This document shows positions 42,067-55,400 of a stretch of DNA of 64,000 nucleotides, piece after piece; within the stretch, counting starts at the first letter, position 1; every line of letters begins with the position of its first letter. The DNA is from Pseudomonas muyukensis (GTDB lineage: Bacteria > Pseudomonadota > Gammaproteobacteria > Pseudomonadales > Pseudomonadaceae). The notes under the pieces are model-generated. The model saw nothing but the letters and a program-made list of their open reading frames with translations. It had not been told where the DNA came from and searched no databases. The stretch covers positions 62,001 through 126,000 of the forward strand of contig NZ_CP077073.1 of the NCBI RefSeq assembly GCF_019139535.1, in the 5' to 3' direction. The translations under genes were made by a program, and so were the position numbers.

Positions 42067-42381
42067 TCAAGCATCAACCGCTTTTTGGGTCGACTTGAAG
42101 ACACGAATTTTTTTACCGTCTTCTACTTTGAAACCAACGCGGTCAGCCTTGTTGGTTTCGCCGTTGAAGATGGCGACGTTGGAAGCGTGCAGTGGCGCTT
42201 CTTTCTCGACGATACCGCCCTGGACGCCCGCCATCGGGTTAGGCTTGGTGTGGCGCTTGACCAGGTTGACACCACCGATGACCAGACGGTCGTCAGCGAG
42301 AACCTTCAGCACCTTACCGCGCTTACCTTTGTCTTTGCCGGCGATCACGATGATCTCGTCGTCACGACGAATCTTTTGCAT
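42067..42381 (-). CDS. rplX: 50S ribosomal protein L24
   Basis: Assembly-initiator protein of 104 residues with an N-terminal KOW motif ([20 protein letters not shown]). Third gene of the rplN-rplX-rplE run; 11 bases after rplN. Confidence 0.98.
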
Positions 42382-42392
42382 GTCGGATCTCC

Positions 42393-42761
42393 TTAGAGCA
42401 CTTCTGGGGCGAGCGAGACGATCTTCATGAACTTCTCGGTACGAAGTTCACGGGTCACTGGCCCGAAGATGCGAGTACCGATCGGCTCTTGCTTGGTGTT
42501 CAGCAGAACAGCAGCGTTGCCGTCGAAACGAATGATGGAACCGTCAGCGCGACGTACACCGTGACGGGTACGGACGACAACAGCGGTCATCACCTGGCCT
42601 TTCTTGACCTTACCGCGCGGAATCGCTTCCTTGACGGTTACTTTGATGATGTCACCGATGCCAGCGTAACGGCGGTGCGAACCGCCGAGTACCTTGATGC
42701 ACATGACGCGACGAGCGCCGCTGTTATCGGCCACATCGAGCATGGATTGAGTCTGAATCAT
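42393..42761 (-). CDS. rplN: 50S ribosomal protein L14
   Basis: Large-subunit protein of 122 residues at the intersubunit face ([40 protein letters not shown]). First gene of the spc operon in the usual naming, but only 23 bases separate it from rpsQ, so it reads through from the S10 operon. Confidence 0.98.
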
Positions 42762-42784
42762 AAAATTTCTCCGACCCCTAGCCC

Positions 42785-43051
42785 TTAGACTTCAACAGCG
42801 CGTTCGAGGACTTCAACCAGTGCCCAGGACTTGGTCTTGGCCAGCGGACGAGTTTCGGTGATCGAAACTTTGTCGCCGATTTTGCACTGGTTGGTTTCGT
42901 CGTGCGCGTGCAGCTTAGTCGAACGCTTAACGTATTTACCGTAGATCGGGTGCTTGACGCGACGCTCGATCAGAACGGTGATGGTCTTGTCCATTTTGTC
43001 GCTGACGACACGGCCAGTCAGCGTACGGACGGTTTTTTCAGCTTCAGCCAT
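42785..43051 (-). CDS. rpsQ: 30S ribosomal protein S17
   Basis: Small-subunit OB-fold protein of 88 residues ([40 protein letters not shown]). The start at 43051 is preferred over ATG 43057, which would overlap the rpmC stop. Last gene of the S10 operon. Confidence 0.97.
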   Translation of the reverse strand: MAEAEKTVRTLTGRVVSDKMDKTITVLIERRVKHPIYGKYVKRSTKLHAHDETNQCKIGDKVSITETRPLAKTKSWALVEVLERAVEV

Positions 43052-43053
43052 GA

Positions 43054-43245
43054 TCACTTACCTGCCTGCTGGTTGAGCACAGTTTTCACGCGAGCGATGT
43101 CACGCTTAACTTGCGAGAGCAGGTGCGACTGCCCCAACTGGCCAGTTGCTTTCTGCATGCGCAGATTGAACTGGTCGCGCAGCAAGCCGAGCAGTTGCTC
43201 ATTCAGTTGCTGTGCGGATTTTTCACGAAGTTCATTCGCTTTCAT
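43054..43245 (-). CDS. rpmC: 50S ribosomal protein L29
   Basis: A 63-residue helical protein near the exit tunnel ([20 protein letters not shown]). The ATG at 43245 overlaps the rplP stop by one base (TGATG), giving translational coupling. The preceding GTG is part of the rplP frame end. Confidence 0.97.
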
Positions 43246-43658
43246 CACATCACCGTCCGCTTAACAAAGGAGGTGGCGAGAGGCAGCTTTGCAGCGGCCA
43301 GGGCGAAAGCTTCGCGCGCCAGCTCTTCAGAAACACCCTCGATCTCGTACAGGACTTTGCCTGGCTGAATCTGGGCAACCCAGTATTCCACGGAACCTTT
43401 ACCTTTACCCATACGAACCTCGAGAGGCTTCTTGGTAACCGGCTTGTCCGGGAAGACACGGATCCAGATCTTGCCGCCACGTTTAACGTGACGGGTCAGG
43501 GCACGACGTGCCGACTCGATCTGGCGAGCGGTGAGACGACCGCGGGCGACAGCTTTCAGAGCGAACTCGCCGAAGCTGACCTTGCTACCGCGCAGTGCCA
43601 GACCACGGTTGTGGCCGGTCATCTGCTTGCGGAATTTTGTACGCTTTGGTTGCAACAT
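43245..43658 (-). CDS. rplP: 50S ribosomal protein L16
   Basis: Protein of 137 residues near the peptidyl-transferase centre and A-site tRNA ([40 protein letters not shown]). Between rpsC and rpmC. Confidence 0.98.
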
Positions 43659-43670
43659 TTGGCGTACCCC

Positions 43671-44357
43671 TTACTTAGCAGCTTTTTTACGAGGCGCTGG
43701 TGCTTGAGGCTTCAGCTCTTCCTGGCGACCACCAATTACTTCGCCTTTGAAGATCCAAACCTTCACACCGATCACACCGTAGGTGGTGTGAGCTTCGTAG
43801 GTGTTGTAGTCGATATCGGCACGCAGGGTGTGCAGAGGCACACGACCTTCGCGATACCACTCGGTACGTGCGATCTCGGCACCGCCGAGACGACCGCTCA
43901 CCTGGATCTTGATGCCCTTGGCACCAATACGCATGGCGTTCTGTACAGCGCGCTTCATGGCGCGACGGAACATAACGCGGCGCTCCAGCTGCTGGGCAAC
44001 GCTCTGAGCAACCAGCATAGCGTCGAGTTCCGGCTTGCGGATCTCTTCGATGTTGATGTGCACAGGCACACCCATCTGCTTGGTCAGGTCCTGACGCAGC
44101 TTCTCAACATCTTCACCTTTCTTGCCGATAACGATACCGGGACGAGCGGTGTGGATGGTGATGCGTGCAGTTTGAGCCGGACGATGAATATCGATACGGC
44201 TAACGGACGCGCTTTTTAGTTTGTCCTGGAGGTACTCGCGAGTTTGCAGATCCTTCAGCAGGTAATCTGCGTAAGTCGCGCCGTCTGCGTACCAGACGGA
44301 GGTGTGCTCCTTGACGATTCCCAGGCGAATGCCAGTGGGATGTACTTTCTGACCCAT
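43671..44357 (-). CDS. rpsC: 30S ribosomal protein S3
   Basis: mRNA-entry-channel protein of 228 residues with a KH domain ([20 protein letters not shown]) and C-terminal S3 domain ([20 protein letters not shown]). The start [14 protein letters not shown] at 44357 is the family N-terminus; the longer frame overlaps rplV and is not real. Confidence 0.98.
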   Translation of the reverse strand: MGQKVHPTGIRLGIVKEHTSVWYADGATYADYLLKDLQTREYLQDKLKSASVSRIDIHRPAQTARITIHTARPGIVIGKKGEDVEKLRQDLTKQMGVPVHINIEEIRKPELDAMLVAQSVAQQLERRVMFRRAMKRAVQNAMRIGAKGIKIQVSGRLGGAEIARTEWYREGRVPLHTLRADIDYNTYEAHTTYGVIGVKVWIFKGEVIGGRQEELKPQAPAPRKKAAK

Positions 44358-44370
44358 CTGATCGACTCCG

Positions 44371-44703
44371 TTACTTGTCCGCAACCTTGACAGTGATATG
44401 GCAAGACCGCTTGACGATGCGATCAGCACGGCCCTTGGCACGTGGCATGATGCGCTTCAGCGAACGCCCTTCGTTGACGAAGACGGTGGAGACCTTCAGG
44501 TCATCAACGTCTGCGCCTTCGTTGTGTTCGGCGTTGGCAACGGCCGACTCGAGGACTTTCTTCATGATTTCAGCGGCTTTTTTGCTGCTGAAGGCCAACA
44601 GGTTGAGCGCTTCGCCCACCTTCTTCCCGCGGATCTGGTCGGCGACCAAGCGGGCTTTCTGGGCGGAGATGCGAGCGCCCGACAACTTAGCGGCTACTTC
44701 CAT
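44371..44703 (-). CDS. rplV: 50S ribosomal protein L22
   Basis: Exit-tunnel protein of 110 residues ([20 protein letters not shown]; the hairpin loop near [20 protein letters not shown] narrows the tunnel). No insertion or deletion is apparent in the loop. 11 bases after rpsS. Confidence 0.98.
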
Positions 44704-44714
44704 TTCCTTACCCC

Positions 44715-44990
44715 TTAACGCTTGGCTTTCTTGTCAGCCACGTGCCCACGATAAGTGCGGGTACCGGCGAACTCGCCCAGTTTGTGGCCGACCATGTCTT
44801 CGTTCACCAGAACTGGGACATGTTGACGACCGTTGTGTACCGCGATGGTCAGACCGACCATCTGTGGCAGGATCATCGAACGGCGCGACCAGGTTTTAAC
44901 TGGCTTGCGATCGTTCTTCTCCACCGCCACTTCGACCTTCTTCAGCAGGTGAAGATCGATAAAAGGACCTTTTTTCAGAGAACGTGGCAC
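44715..44990 (-). CDS. rpsS: 30S ribosomal protein S19
   Basis: Small-subunit head protein of 91 residues that complexes with S13 ([40 protein letters not shown]). 16 bases after rplB. Confidence 0.98.
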
Positions 44991-45006
44991 TGTCGTATCC
45001 CTCTAG

Positions 45007-45831
45007 TTACTTGCGACGACGGACGATCATGTTGTCGGTACGCTTATTACCACGGGTTTTAGCACCCTTGGTTGGGAAGCCCCATGGCGATACCGGATGA
45101 CGACCACCGGAGGTACGACCTTCACCACCACCATGTGGGTGGTCAACCGGGTTCATGGCAACACCACGAACGGTTGGGCGAACGCCGCGCCAGCGTTTGG
45201 CACCTGCTTTACCCAGCGAACGCAGGCTGTGCTCGGAGTTCGAGACTTCGCCCAGGGTCGCACGGCACTCAGCCAGGACTTTACGCATTTCACCAGAGCG
45301 CAGACGCAGGGTCACATAGACACCGTCGCGGGCGATCAGCTGAGCCGAAGCACCAGCGGAACGAGCGATCTGAGCACCTTTGCCCGGCTTCAGTTCGATG
45401 CCGTGAATGGTGCTACCTACTGGAATGTTGCGCAGCTGCAGGGAGTTACCGGCCTTGATTGGGGCCAGGGCACCTGCGATCAGCTGGTCGCCAGCGCTCA
45501 CGCCTTTAGGGGCGATGATGTAGCGACGCTCACCGTCTGCGTAGCACAGCAGGGCGATGTGAGCAGTACGGTTCGGGTCGTATTCGATACGCTCGACAGT
45601 GGCAGGGATGCCATCTTTGTCGTTGCGACGGAAGTCAACCAGACGGTAATGCTGCTTATGACCACCACCAACGTGACGAGTGGTGATGCGGCCATTGTTG
45701 TTACGACCACCAGACTTCGATTTTTTCTCGAGCAGCGGTGCGTGAGGAGCGCCTTTGTGCAGCTCCTTGTTGACCACCTTGACCACAAAACGGCGGCCAG
45801 GGGAAGTCGGTTTGCATTTAACGATTGCCAT
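45007..45831 (-). CDS. rplB: 50S ribosomal protein L2
   Basis: Highly conserved 274-residue protein needed for peptidyl-transferase activity and subunit joining. Contains the conserved C-terminal [20 protein letters not shown] with the essential histidine. Between rplW and rpsS. Confidence 0.98.
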   Translation of the reverse strand: MAIVKCKPTSPGRRFVVKVVNKELHKGAPHAPLLEKKSKSGGRNNNGRITTRHVGGGHKQHYRLVDFRRNDKDGIPATVERIEYDPNRTAHIALLCYADGERRYIIAPKGVSAGDQLIAGALAPIKAGNSLQLRNIPVGSTIHGIELKPGKGAQIARSAGASAQLIARDGVYVTLRLRSGEMRKVLAECRATLGEVSNSEHSLRSLGKAGAKRWRGVRPTVRGVAMNPVDHPHGGGEGRTSGGRHPVSPWGFPTKGAKTRGNKRTDNMIVRRRK

Positions 45832-45845
45832 GATGCACCCCTTCC

Positions 45846-46145
45846 TTACTCAGCACTGCTGCTGAAATCGAGATCTTGGCCTGGCTGAAGGGAGACGATC
45901 GCCTTCTTCCAGTCATTACGCTTGCCCAGACCACGTGCGGTACGCTTGGTTTTACCCAGAACGTTAACAGTCGACACGTTTTCAACTTTTACGTTGAACA
46001 GGCCTTCGACAGCTTTCTTGATTTCCAGCTTGGTTGCATCGGTAGCAACCTTGAATACGAACTGGCCTTTTTTCTCAGCCAGAACGGTAGCCTTCTCGGA
46101 AACGTGCGGGCCAAGGAGGACTTTGAATACGCGTTCCTGGTTCAT
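45846..46145 (-). CDS. rplW: 50S ribosomal protein L23
   Basis: Tunnel-exit protein of 99 residues that docks trigger factor and SRP ([40 protein letters not shown]). Overlaps rplD by 4 bases. Confidence 0.98.
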
Positions 46146-46744
46146 CCCAGCAGCTCCTCGAATTTCTTCACGGCCGAGACAGTGATCAACACTTTCTCGT
46201 ATGCGATCAGACTGACCGGGTCGGAACCTTGAACGTCACGTACATCGACGTGCGGCAGGTTGCGAGCAGCCAGGTACAGGTTCTGATCAACAGCATCCGA
46301 AACGATGAGAACATCGCTCAGACCCATGCCGTTCAGCTTGTTCAGCAGGTCTTTGGTTTTCGGGGCTTCAACAGCGAAGTCCTGAACCACGACCAGACGG
46401 TCGCTACGCACCAGCTCAGCGAGGATGGAGCGCAGGGCTGCGCGATACATCTTCTTGTTGAGCTTCTGCGAGTGATCCTGAGGACGAGCTGCGAAGGTTA
46501 CACCACCGCCACGCCAGATCGGACCACGGGTAGTACCAGCACGAGCGCGGCCAGTACCTTTCTGACGCCATGGGCGCTTACCGCCACCGGCTACGTCAGA
46601 ACGGGTCTTCTGCTGCTTGGTGCCCTGACGGCCGCCGGCCATGTAGGCCACGACTGCTTGGTGTACCAGCGTCTCGTTGAATTCGCCACCGAAGGTCAGT
46701 TCGGAAACTTCGATCGCCTGAGCGTCATTTACATTAAGTTGCAT
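46142..46744 (-). CDS. rplD: 50S ribosomal protein L4
   Basis: Exit-tunnel protein of 200 residues, also the S10-operon repressor in E. coli. The conserved extended loop is [20 protein letters not shown]. The protein overlaps rplW by 4 bases, indicating coupling. I did not identify an L4-type leader hairpin upstream of rpsJ. Confidence 0.98.
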
Positions 46745-46756
46745 GTCAGTTTCCCC

Positions 46757-47392
46757 TTAACCGCGAGCCTTGACAGCCGGACGCACGACCACGTCGCCGC
46801 CAGTAGCGCCTGGGACGGCACCCTTGATCAGCAGCAGGTTGCGTTCAGCGTCTACGCGTACTACTTCCAGGGACTGAACAGTCACGCGCTCGGCGCCCAT
46901 GTGACCGGACATCTTCTTGCCCTTGAATACACGACCAGGAGTCTGGCACTGGCCGATGGAGCCAGGGACACGGTGCGATACGGAGTTACCGTGGGTGTTG
47001 TCTTGACCACGGAAGTTCCAACGCTTGATGGTACCGGCGAAGCCTTTACCTTTGGACTGACCGGTTACGTCTACCAGCTGGCCTGCAGTGAAGAGTTCAG
47101 CTTTGATCAGATCGCCAGCCTGGAAATCGCCTTCTTCAAGACGGAACTCCCAAACACCGCGACCAGCGGCAACGTTAGCCTTGGCAAAGTGGCCTGCCTG
47201 AGCGGCGGTCACACGCGAAGCACGACGCTCGCCAACAGTGACTTGCACTGCACGGTAGCCATCAGTTTCTTCGGTTTTGAACTGGGTGACGCGATTCGGC
47301 TCGATCTCGATGACCGTGACCGGAATGGAGACACCTTCTTCGGTGAAAATACGGGTCATACCCGCTTTTCGACCGACTACACCAATAGTCAT
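46757..47392 (-). CDS. rplC: 50S ribosomal protein L3
   Basis: Early-assembly protein of 211 residues ([20 protein letters not shown]; conserved internal [20 protein letters not shown] with the glutamine that is methylated in E. coli). The start at 47392 is the family N-terminus; the upstream frame to 47425 is intergenic. Confidence 0.98.
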   Translation of the reverse strand: MTIGVVGRKAGMTRIFTEEGVSIPVTVIEIEPNRVTQFKTEETDGYRAVQVTVGERRASRVTAAQAGHFAKANVAAGRGVWEFRLEEGDFQAGDLIKAELFTAGQLVDVTGQSKGKGFAGTIKRWNFRGQDNTHGNSVSHRVPGSIGQCQTPGRVFKGKKMSGHMGAERVTVQSLEVVRVDAERNLLLIKGAVPGATGGDVVVRPAVKARG

Positions 47393-47472
47393 GTTGTAAA
47401 CCTCATGAGTGTACGGGGCTTTCACCCGCTATGGCCGCCCATTTCAGAGCGTTACACGACCAGACCGAAGTC

Positions 47473-47784
47473 TTAGCCGAGGCTGATCTGCACTTCCACA
47501 CCGGCCGCCAGATCAAGCTTCATCAGCGCGTCAACGGTTTTATCCGTTGGCTGGACGATGTCCAGAACACGCTTATGAGTGCGAATCTCGTACTGGTCAC
47601 GCGCGTCTTTGTTGACGTGCGGGGAGACCAGAACGGTGAAACGCTCTTTGCGGGTAGGCAGTGGAATTGGACCACGCACTTGTGCACCAGTACGTTTCGC
47701 GGTTTCCACGATTTCCTGGGTGGATTGGTCGATCAGGCGATGGTCGAAAGCCTTCAACCTGATACGGATTTGCTGATTTTGCAT
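47473..47784 (-). CDS. rpsJ: 30S ribosomal protein S10
   Basis: A 103-residue small-subunit protein that is also NusE, part of the NusB-boxA antitermination complex ([40 protein letters not shown]). First gene of the S10 operon, with a strong promoter 60 bases upstream at 47845-47873. Confidence 0.98.
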
Positions 47785-47844
47785 TGGATTTCAGACTCCA
47801 GGCTGTTCCCATCGGGCGCACTACGCCCGTTAAAAGGAGGCGTG

Positions 47845-47873
47845 ATTCTATAGACGCCCCAATTTAGTGTCAA
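47845..47873 (-). promoter_or_regulatory. Sigma70 promoter of the S10 operon
   Basis: On the minus strand a perfect TTGACA (-35, plus positions 47868-47873) and TAGAAT (-10, 47845-47850) are separated by exactly 17 bases, just after the tuf terminator and before rpsJ. Confidence 0.85.
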
Positions 47874-47880
47874 CCCAATA

Positions 47881-47911
47881 AAAAAAACCCCCGCTGAGCG
47901 GGGGTTTTTTC
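47881..47911 (-). terminator. Rho-independent terminator of tuf / str operon
   Basis: AACCCCCGCT and AGCGGGGGTT form a strong GC-rich stem flanked by A7 and T6, so it can work in either direction. It lies 15 bases after the tuf stop and separates the str and S10 operons. Confidence 0.95.
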
Positions 47912-47925
47912 AACCGATCGAGTGA

Positions 47926-49119
47926 TTACTCGATGATTTTGGCCACGACGCCGGCGCCGACGGTACGACCGCCTTCACGGATGGCGAAGCGCAGACCGTC
48001 TTCCATCGCGATGGTCTTGATCAGGGTGACAGTCATCTGAATGTTGTCACCTGGCATTACCATTTCAACGCCTTCCGGCAGTTCGCAGTTACCGGTCACG
48101 TCAGTGGTACGGAAGTAGAACTGAGGACGGTAGCCTTTGAAGAACGGAGTGTGACGGCCGCCTTCTTCCTTCGACAGGACGTAGACTTCTGCGGTGAACT
48201 TGGTGTGCGGCTTGACCGAACCTGGCTTGACCAGAACCTGGCCACGCTCAACGTCGTCACGCTTGGTACCACGCAGCAGGACGCCGCAGTTCTCGCCAGC
48301 ACGACCTTCGTCCAGCAGCTTGCGGAACATCTCAACGCCGGTGCAGGTGGTGGTGGTGGTGTCACGCAGACCAACGATTTCCAGCGGATCCTGAACGCGG
48401 ACGATACCACGCTCGATACGGCCGGTAACAACGGTACCACGACCCGAGATCGAGAATACGTCTTCGATCGGCATCAGGAACGGCTGGTCGATGGCACGAA
48501 CTGGCTCAGGGATGTAGGCATCCAGAGTTTCAACCAGCTTCTTGACAGCGCTGGTACCCATTTCGTTGTCGTCTTTGCCTTCCAGGGCCATACGAGCCGA
48601 ACCGATGATGATCGGAGTGTCGTCGCCTGGGAAGTCGTAGGTGGACAGCAGGTCGCGAACTTCCATCTCGACCAGTTCCAGCAGCTCAGCGTCGTCTACC
48701 AGGTCAGCCTTGTTCAGGAAGACCACGATGTACGGAACGCCAACCTGACGGGACAGCAGGATGTGCTCACGGGTTTGTGGCATCGGACCATCGGCGGCCG
48801 AGCAAACCAGGATCGCGCCGTCCATCTGGGCAGCACCGGTGATCATGTTCTTCACGTAGTCAGCGTGACCTGGGCAGTCAACGTGAGCGTAGTGACGAAT
48901 GTTCGAGTTGTACTCGACGTGAGCGGTGTTGATGGTGATACCGCGCGCTTTTTCTTCCGGAGCCGAGTCGATCTTGTCGAACTCAACGACGGCCGAACCG
49001 AAAACTTCGGAGCAGACGCGGGTCAGAGCTGCGGTCAGAGTGGTCTTACCGTGGTCAACGTGGCCGATGGTGCCGACGTTAACGTGGGGAAGGGAACGAT
49101 CAAATTTTTCTTTAGCCAC
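47926..49119 (-). CDS. tuf: Elongation factor Tu
   Basis: Delivers aminoacyl-tRNA to the ribosome as a GTPase. The 397-residue protein has GHVDHGKTT (residues 19-27), DCPGHADY and NKADL motifs and the C-terminal barrels. Last gene of the str operon, followed by a strong terminator. Pseudomonads usually carry a second tuf near secE, which would lie just beyond the right end of this window. Confidence 0.98.
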   Translation of the reverse strand: MAKEKFDRSLPHVNVGTIGHVDHGKTTLTAALTRVCSEVFGSAVVEFDKIDSAPEEKARGITINTAHVEYNSNIRHYAHVDCPGHADYVKNMITGAAQMDGAILVCSAADGPMPQTREHILLSRQVGVPYIVVFLNKADLVDDAELLELVEMEVRDLLSTYDFPGDDTPIIIGSARMALEGKDDNEMGTSAVKKLVETLDAYIPEPVRAIDQPFLMPIEDVFSISGRGTVVTGRIERGIVRVQDPLEIVGLRDTTTTTCTGVEMFRKLLDEGRAGENCGVLLRGTKRDDVERGQVLVKPGSVKPHTKFTAEVYVLSKEEGGRHTPFFKGYRPQFYFRTTDVTGNCELPEGVEMVMPGDNIQMTVTLIKTIAMEDGLRFAIREGGRTVGAGVVAKIIE

Positions 49120-49146
49120 GACAGTGAACCTCTTGCCTAAAGGGGA

Positions 49147-51294
<2,148 letters not shown>

Positions 51295-51324
51295 AGAGCC
51301 CTCGCAAAAATATTGATGCTTGAA

Positions 51325-51795
51325 TTAGAAGCGGTAGTGCGAGAACGCTTTGTTGGCCTCGGCCATACGGTGCACGTCTTCACGCTTCTTGACTGCAGCA
51401 CCCTTGCCTTCGGCAGCATCCAGCAGTTCGCCGGCCAGGCGCAGAGCCATCGACTTCTCGCCGCGCTTGCGGGCGTAGTCTACGAGCCAGCGCATTGCCA
51501 GAGCATTACGACGGGATGGACGAACTTCAACCGGAACCTGGTAAGTGGCACCGCCAACACGGCGGGACTTAACTTCGACCAGCGGAGCGATGGCGTCGAG
51601 AGCTTTCTCGAAGATTTCCAGGGGGTCGCTGTTCTTGCGTGCTTTGACGGTATCCAGGGCACCGTAAACGATGCGCTCGGCTACGGCCTTCTTGCCGCTT
51701 TCCATCACGTGGTTCATGAACTTGGCGAGGATCTGGGATCCGTACTTCGGATCGTCCAGGATCTCACGTTTTGCTGCTACACGACGTCTTGGCAT
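51325..51795 (-). CDS. rpsG: 30S ribosomal protein S7
   Basis: Small-subunit head nucleator of 156 residues ([40 protein letters not shown]). In E. coli S7 also represses the str operon. Lies 106 bases after rpsL. Confidence 0.98.
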   Translation of the reverse strand: MPRRRVAAKREILDDPKYGSQILAKFMNHVMESGKKAVAERIVYGALDTVKARKNSDPLEIFEKALDAIAPLVEVKSRRVGGATYQVPVEVRPSRRNALAMRWLVDYARKRGEKSMALRLAGELLDAAEGKGAAVKKREDVHRMAEANKAFSHYRF

Positions 51796-51901
51796 GATAA
51801 GCCCTCAAACGGTCTTCAGGTTAGCCCGGGACGCGGGTCTTCGACCCCTGCCCGACCTTACTCTTATCGACTCAAATAAATGGATGTCTGCAAACGACCG
51901 A

Positions 51902-52273
51902 TTACTTCGGACGCTTGGTACCGTACTTCGAACGACCCTGGTTACGGCCTTTGACGCCCGAAGTATCCAGAGAGCCGCGAACGGTGTGGTAACGAACACC
52001 TGGCAAGTCTTTTACACGGCCGCCACGGATCAGGACGACGCTGTGCTCTTGCAGGTTGTGGCCTTCACCGCCGATGTACGAGGAAACCTCGAAACCGTTG
52101 GTCAGACGCACACGGCATACTTTACGCAGTGCCGAGTTAGGTTTTTTCGGCGTGGTGGTGTACACACGGGTGCACACGCCACGACGCTGCGGGCAGTTCT
52201 GCAGCGCAGGAACGTCGGACTTCTCGACCGAACGCTTACGCGGCTGACGTACCAGCTGGTTGATAGTTGCCAT
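51902..52273 (-). CDS. rpsL: 30S ribosomal protein S12
   Basis: Decoding-centre protein of 123 residues. The two streptomycin-determining positions look wild type: Lys43 in [11 protein letters not shown] and Lys88 in [13 protein letters not shown]. First gene of the str operon, with a strong promoter at 52367-52395 and a leader of about 90 bases containing a repeated ATTGTCTTGC (52289-52298 and 52305-52314 on the plus strand). Confidence 0.98.
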   Translation of the reverse strand: MATINQLVRQPRKRSVEKSDVPALQNCPQRRGVCTRVYTTTPKKPNSALRKVCRVRLTNGFEVSSYIGGEGHNLQEHSVVLIRGGRVKDLPGVRYHTVRGSLDTSGVKGRNQGRSKYGTKRPK

Positions 52274-52366
52274 CTACTAGCTCCACTGATTGTCTTGCGA
52301 CTCTATTGTCTTGCAAGAAAGCCAAAAATTGGCGAGACGGAGCCTCACCAAATTTAAGGGTACAAA

Positions 52367-52395
52367 AGTCTAAAGAGGATCTTGCACCCAGTCAA
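52367..52395 (-). promoter_or_regulatory. Sigma70 promoter of the str operon
   Basis: On the minus strand TTGACT (plus 52390-52395) and TAGACT (52367-52372) are separated by 17 bases, about 95 bases before rpsL and just beyond the large hairpin that follows rpoC. Confidence 0.8.
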
Positions 52396-52400
52396 GACGA

Positions 52401-52473
52401 GGCCCCGGCCCTCCTCGCCCGGTCATCGGCAACAATTCATGTCACCGATGCCCTGGCGAGGCGTGCCGGGGCC
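52401..52473. terminator. Long imperfect hairpin after rpoC
   Basis: Three stacked paired blocks: GGCCCCGGC (52401-52409) with GCCGGGGCC (52465-52473), CCTCGCC (52413-52419) with GGCGAGG (52455-52461), and CATCGG (52424-52429) with CCGATG (52445-52450). The apical loop is 15 bases. It starts 12 bases after the rpoC stop and ends next to the str -35 box. It lacks a U-run, so it may be a pause or processing site or a factor-dependent end. Confidence 0.6.
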
Positions 52474-52484
52474 CTGCCCTGTAC

Positions 52485-55400
52485 TCAGTTGCCGCTGGAA
52501 TTCAGCGCTTCGGTCAGTGCGGCTTCCACCTCACTGGCGCTCACACGCAGCGGCTTGTCGGCATCACGGCGACGCTTGCGCTCGCTGTGATAGGCCAGAC
52601 CGGTACCGGCCGGGATCAGACGACCCACGACCACGTTCTCTTTCAGGCCGCGCAGGTAGTCGCGCTTGCCGGTTACCGCCGCTTCGGTCAGTACGCGGGT
52701 GGTTTCCTGGAAGGAAGCCGCCGAGATGAACGATTCGGTCGACAGCGAGGCCTTGGTGATACCCAGCAGCACACGGGTGAACTTCGAGATGAACTTGTCT
52801 TCGCTGGCGAGACGCTCGTTCTCGACCAGAACCTGAGTCAGTTCCATCTGGTCGCCCTTGATGAAGCTGGAATCGCCGGACTCGGAGATCTCAACTTTAC
52901 GCAGCATCTGACGCAGGATGGTCTCGATGTGCTTGTCGTTGATCTTCACGCCCTGCAGGCGGTAAACGTCCTGGATCTCGTTGACGATGTACTTGGCCAG
53001 CGCGCTCACACCCAGCAGACGCAGGATGTCGTGCGGATCGCTCGGGCCGTCGGAGATAACTTCGCCGCGGTTTACCTGTTCGCCTTCGAAGACGTTCAGG
53101 TGGCGCCACTTCGGAATCAGCTCTTCGTACGGATCGCTACCATCGGTCGGGGTGATGACCAGGCGACGCTTGCCCTTGGTTTCTTTACCGAAGGCAATGG
53201 TGCCGCTGACTTCAGCCAGGATCGAGGCTTCCTTCGGACGACGCGCTTCGAACAAGTCGGCAACGCGTGGCAGACCACCGGTGATGTCACGGGTCTTCGA
53301 CGTTTCTTGCGGGATACGCGCGATAACGTCACCGACGCCGATCTGGGCACCGTCAGCCACACCGACGAGGGCGTTGGCCGGCAGGAAGTACTGAGCCGGT
53401 ACGTCGGTACCTGGCAGGTACAGGTCCTTGCCAGCGGCATCGACCATCTTGATCGCCGGACGGATTTCCTTGCCTGCGGCAGGGCGATCCTTCACGTCCA
53501 TCACTTCAATGTTGGTCAGGCCGGTCAGTTCGTCGGTCTGGCGCTTGATGGTGATGTTTTCTTCCATGCCCACGAAGGTCACGGTACCTTTCAGCTCGGT
53601 CACGATCGGGTGGGTGTGCGGGTCCCACTTGGCGACGATGGCGCCAGCTTCGACCTTCTCACCTTCCTTGACCGAAATCACCGCACCGTAAGGCAGCTTG
53701 TAGCGCTCACGCTCACGACCGAACTCGTCGGCAATGGCCAGCTCGCCGGAACGCGATACGGCAACCAGGTTGCCATCGGCGCGCTCGACCTGCTTGAGGT
53801 TGTGCAGACGCACCATACCGCCGTTCTTCACCTGGACGCTGTCGGCAGCCGAGGTACGGCTTGCAGCACCACCGATGTGGAACGTACGCATGGTCAGCTG
53901 GGTACCCGGCTCACCGATCGACTGGGCGGCGATAACGCCGACAGCTTCACCGATGTTCACCTGGTGACCGCGAGCCAGATCGCGACCGTAGCACTTGGCG
54001 CAGATGCCGTAGCGGGTTTCGCAGCTGATCGGCGAACGCACGACCACTTCGTCGATGCTGTTCAGCTCGATGAACTCGACCCACTGCTCGTCCACCAGGG
54101 TGCCGGCAGGAACGATGACGTCCTCGGTGCCCGGCTTGAACACGTCACGGGCGATGACACGGCCCAGCACGCGCTCACCCAGCGGCTCGACAACGTCGCC
54201 GCCTTCGATGTGCGGGGTCATCAGCAGACCCTGGTCGGTGCCGCAGTCGATCTCGGTAACCACCAGATCCTGCGCCACGTCTACCAGACGACGGGTCAGG
54301 TAACCGGAGTTCGCGGTCTTCAGTGCGGTATCCGCCAGACCCTTACGAGCACCGTGGGTCGAGATGAAGTACTGCAGTACGCTCAGACCTTCGCGGAAGT
54401 TCGCGGTGATCGGCGTCTCGATGATCGAGCCGTCCGGCTTGGCCATCAGGCCACGCATACCGGCCAGCTGACGGATCTGAGCCGCGGAACCACGCGCACC
54501 GGAGTCAGCCATCATGTACATCGAGTTGAAGGACTCTTGCTCGACTTCCTTGCCCTCGCGGTCGACGACCTTCTCTTTCGAGAGGTTGGCCATCATCGCC
54601 TTGGACACTTCGTCGTTCGCCTTGGACCACAAGTCGATGACCTTGTTGTACTTCTCGCCCTGGGTTACCAGGCCGGAGGCGTACTGGCTCTCGATTTCCT
54701 TCACTTCATCGGTGGCGCTGTTGATGATGCGCGCCTTTTCATCAGGGATAACGAAGTCGTTAACACCGATGGAAACGCCGGAAATGGTCGAGTAGGCAAA
54801 GCCGGTGTACATCAGCTGGTCAGCGAAGATCACGGTCTCTTTCAGACCCACCACGCGATAGCACTGGTTGATCAGCTTGGAGATCGCCTTTTTCTTCATC
54901 GACTGGTTGACGACGTCGAACGGCAGGCCTGCCGGTACAACCTGGAACAGCAGCGCACGGCCGACAGTGGTGTCGACGATACGGGTGTTCTTGGTGATGC
55001 TGCCATCGCGATCCTTCACGGTTTCGTTGATACGAACCTTGATTTTCGCGTGCAGGGCGGCTTCGCCGGCGCGGAATACGCGGTCGACTTCCTGCAGGTC
55101 GGCGAACACGCGACCTTCGCCCTTGGCGTTGATGGCTTCACGGGTCATGTAGTACAGACCCAGTACAACGTCCTGCGACGGAACGATGATTGGCTCACCG
55201 TTGGCTGGCGACAGGATGTTGTTGGTCGACATCATCAGCGCGCGCGCTTCGAGCTGGGCTTCCAGGGTCAGCGGCACGTGAACGGCCATCTGGTCACCGT
55301 CGAAGTCGGCGTTGTACGCGGCACAGACCAGCGGGTGCAGCTGGATAGCCTTACCTTCGATCAGAACCGGTTCAAATGCCTGGATACCCAGACGGTGCAG

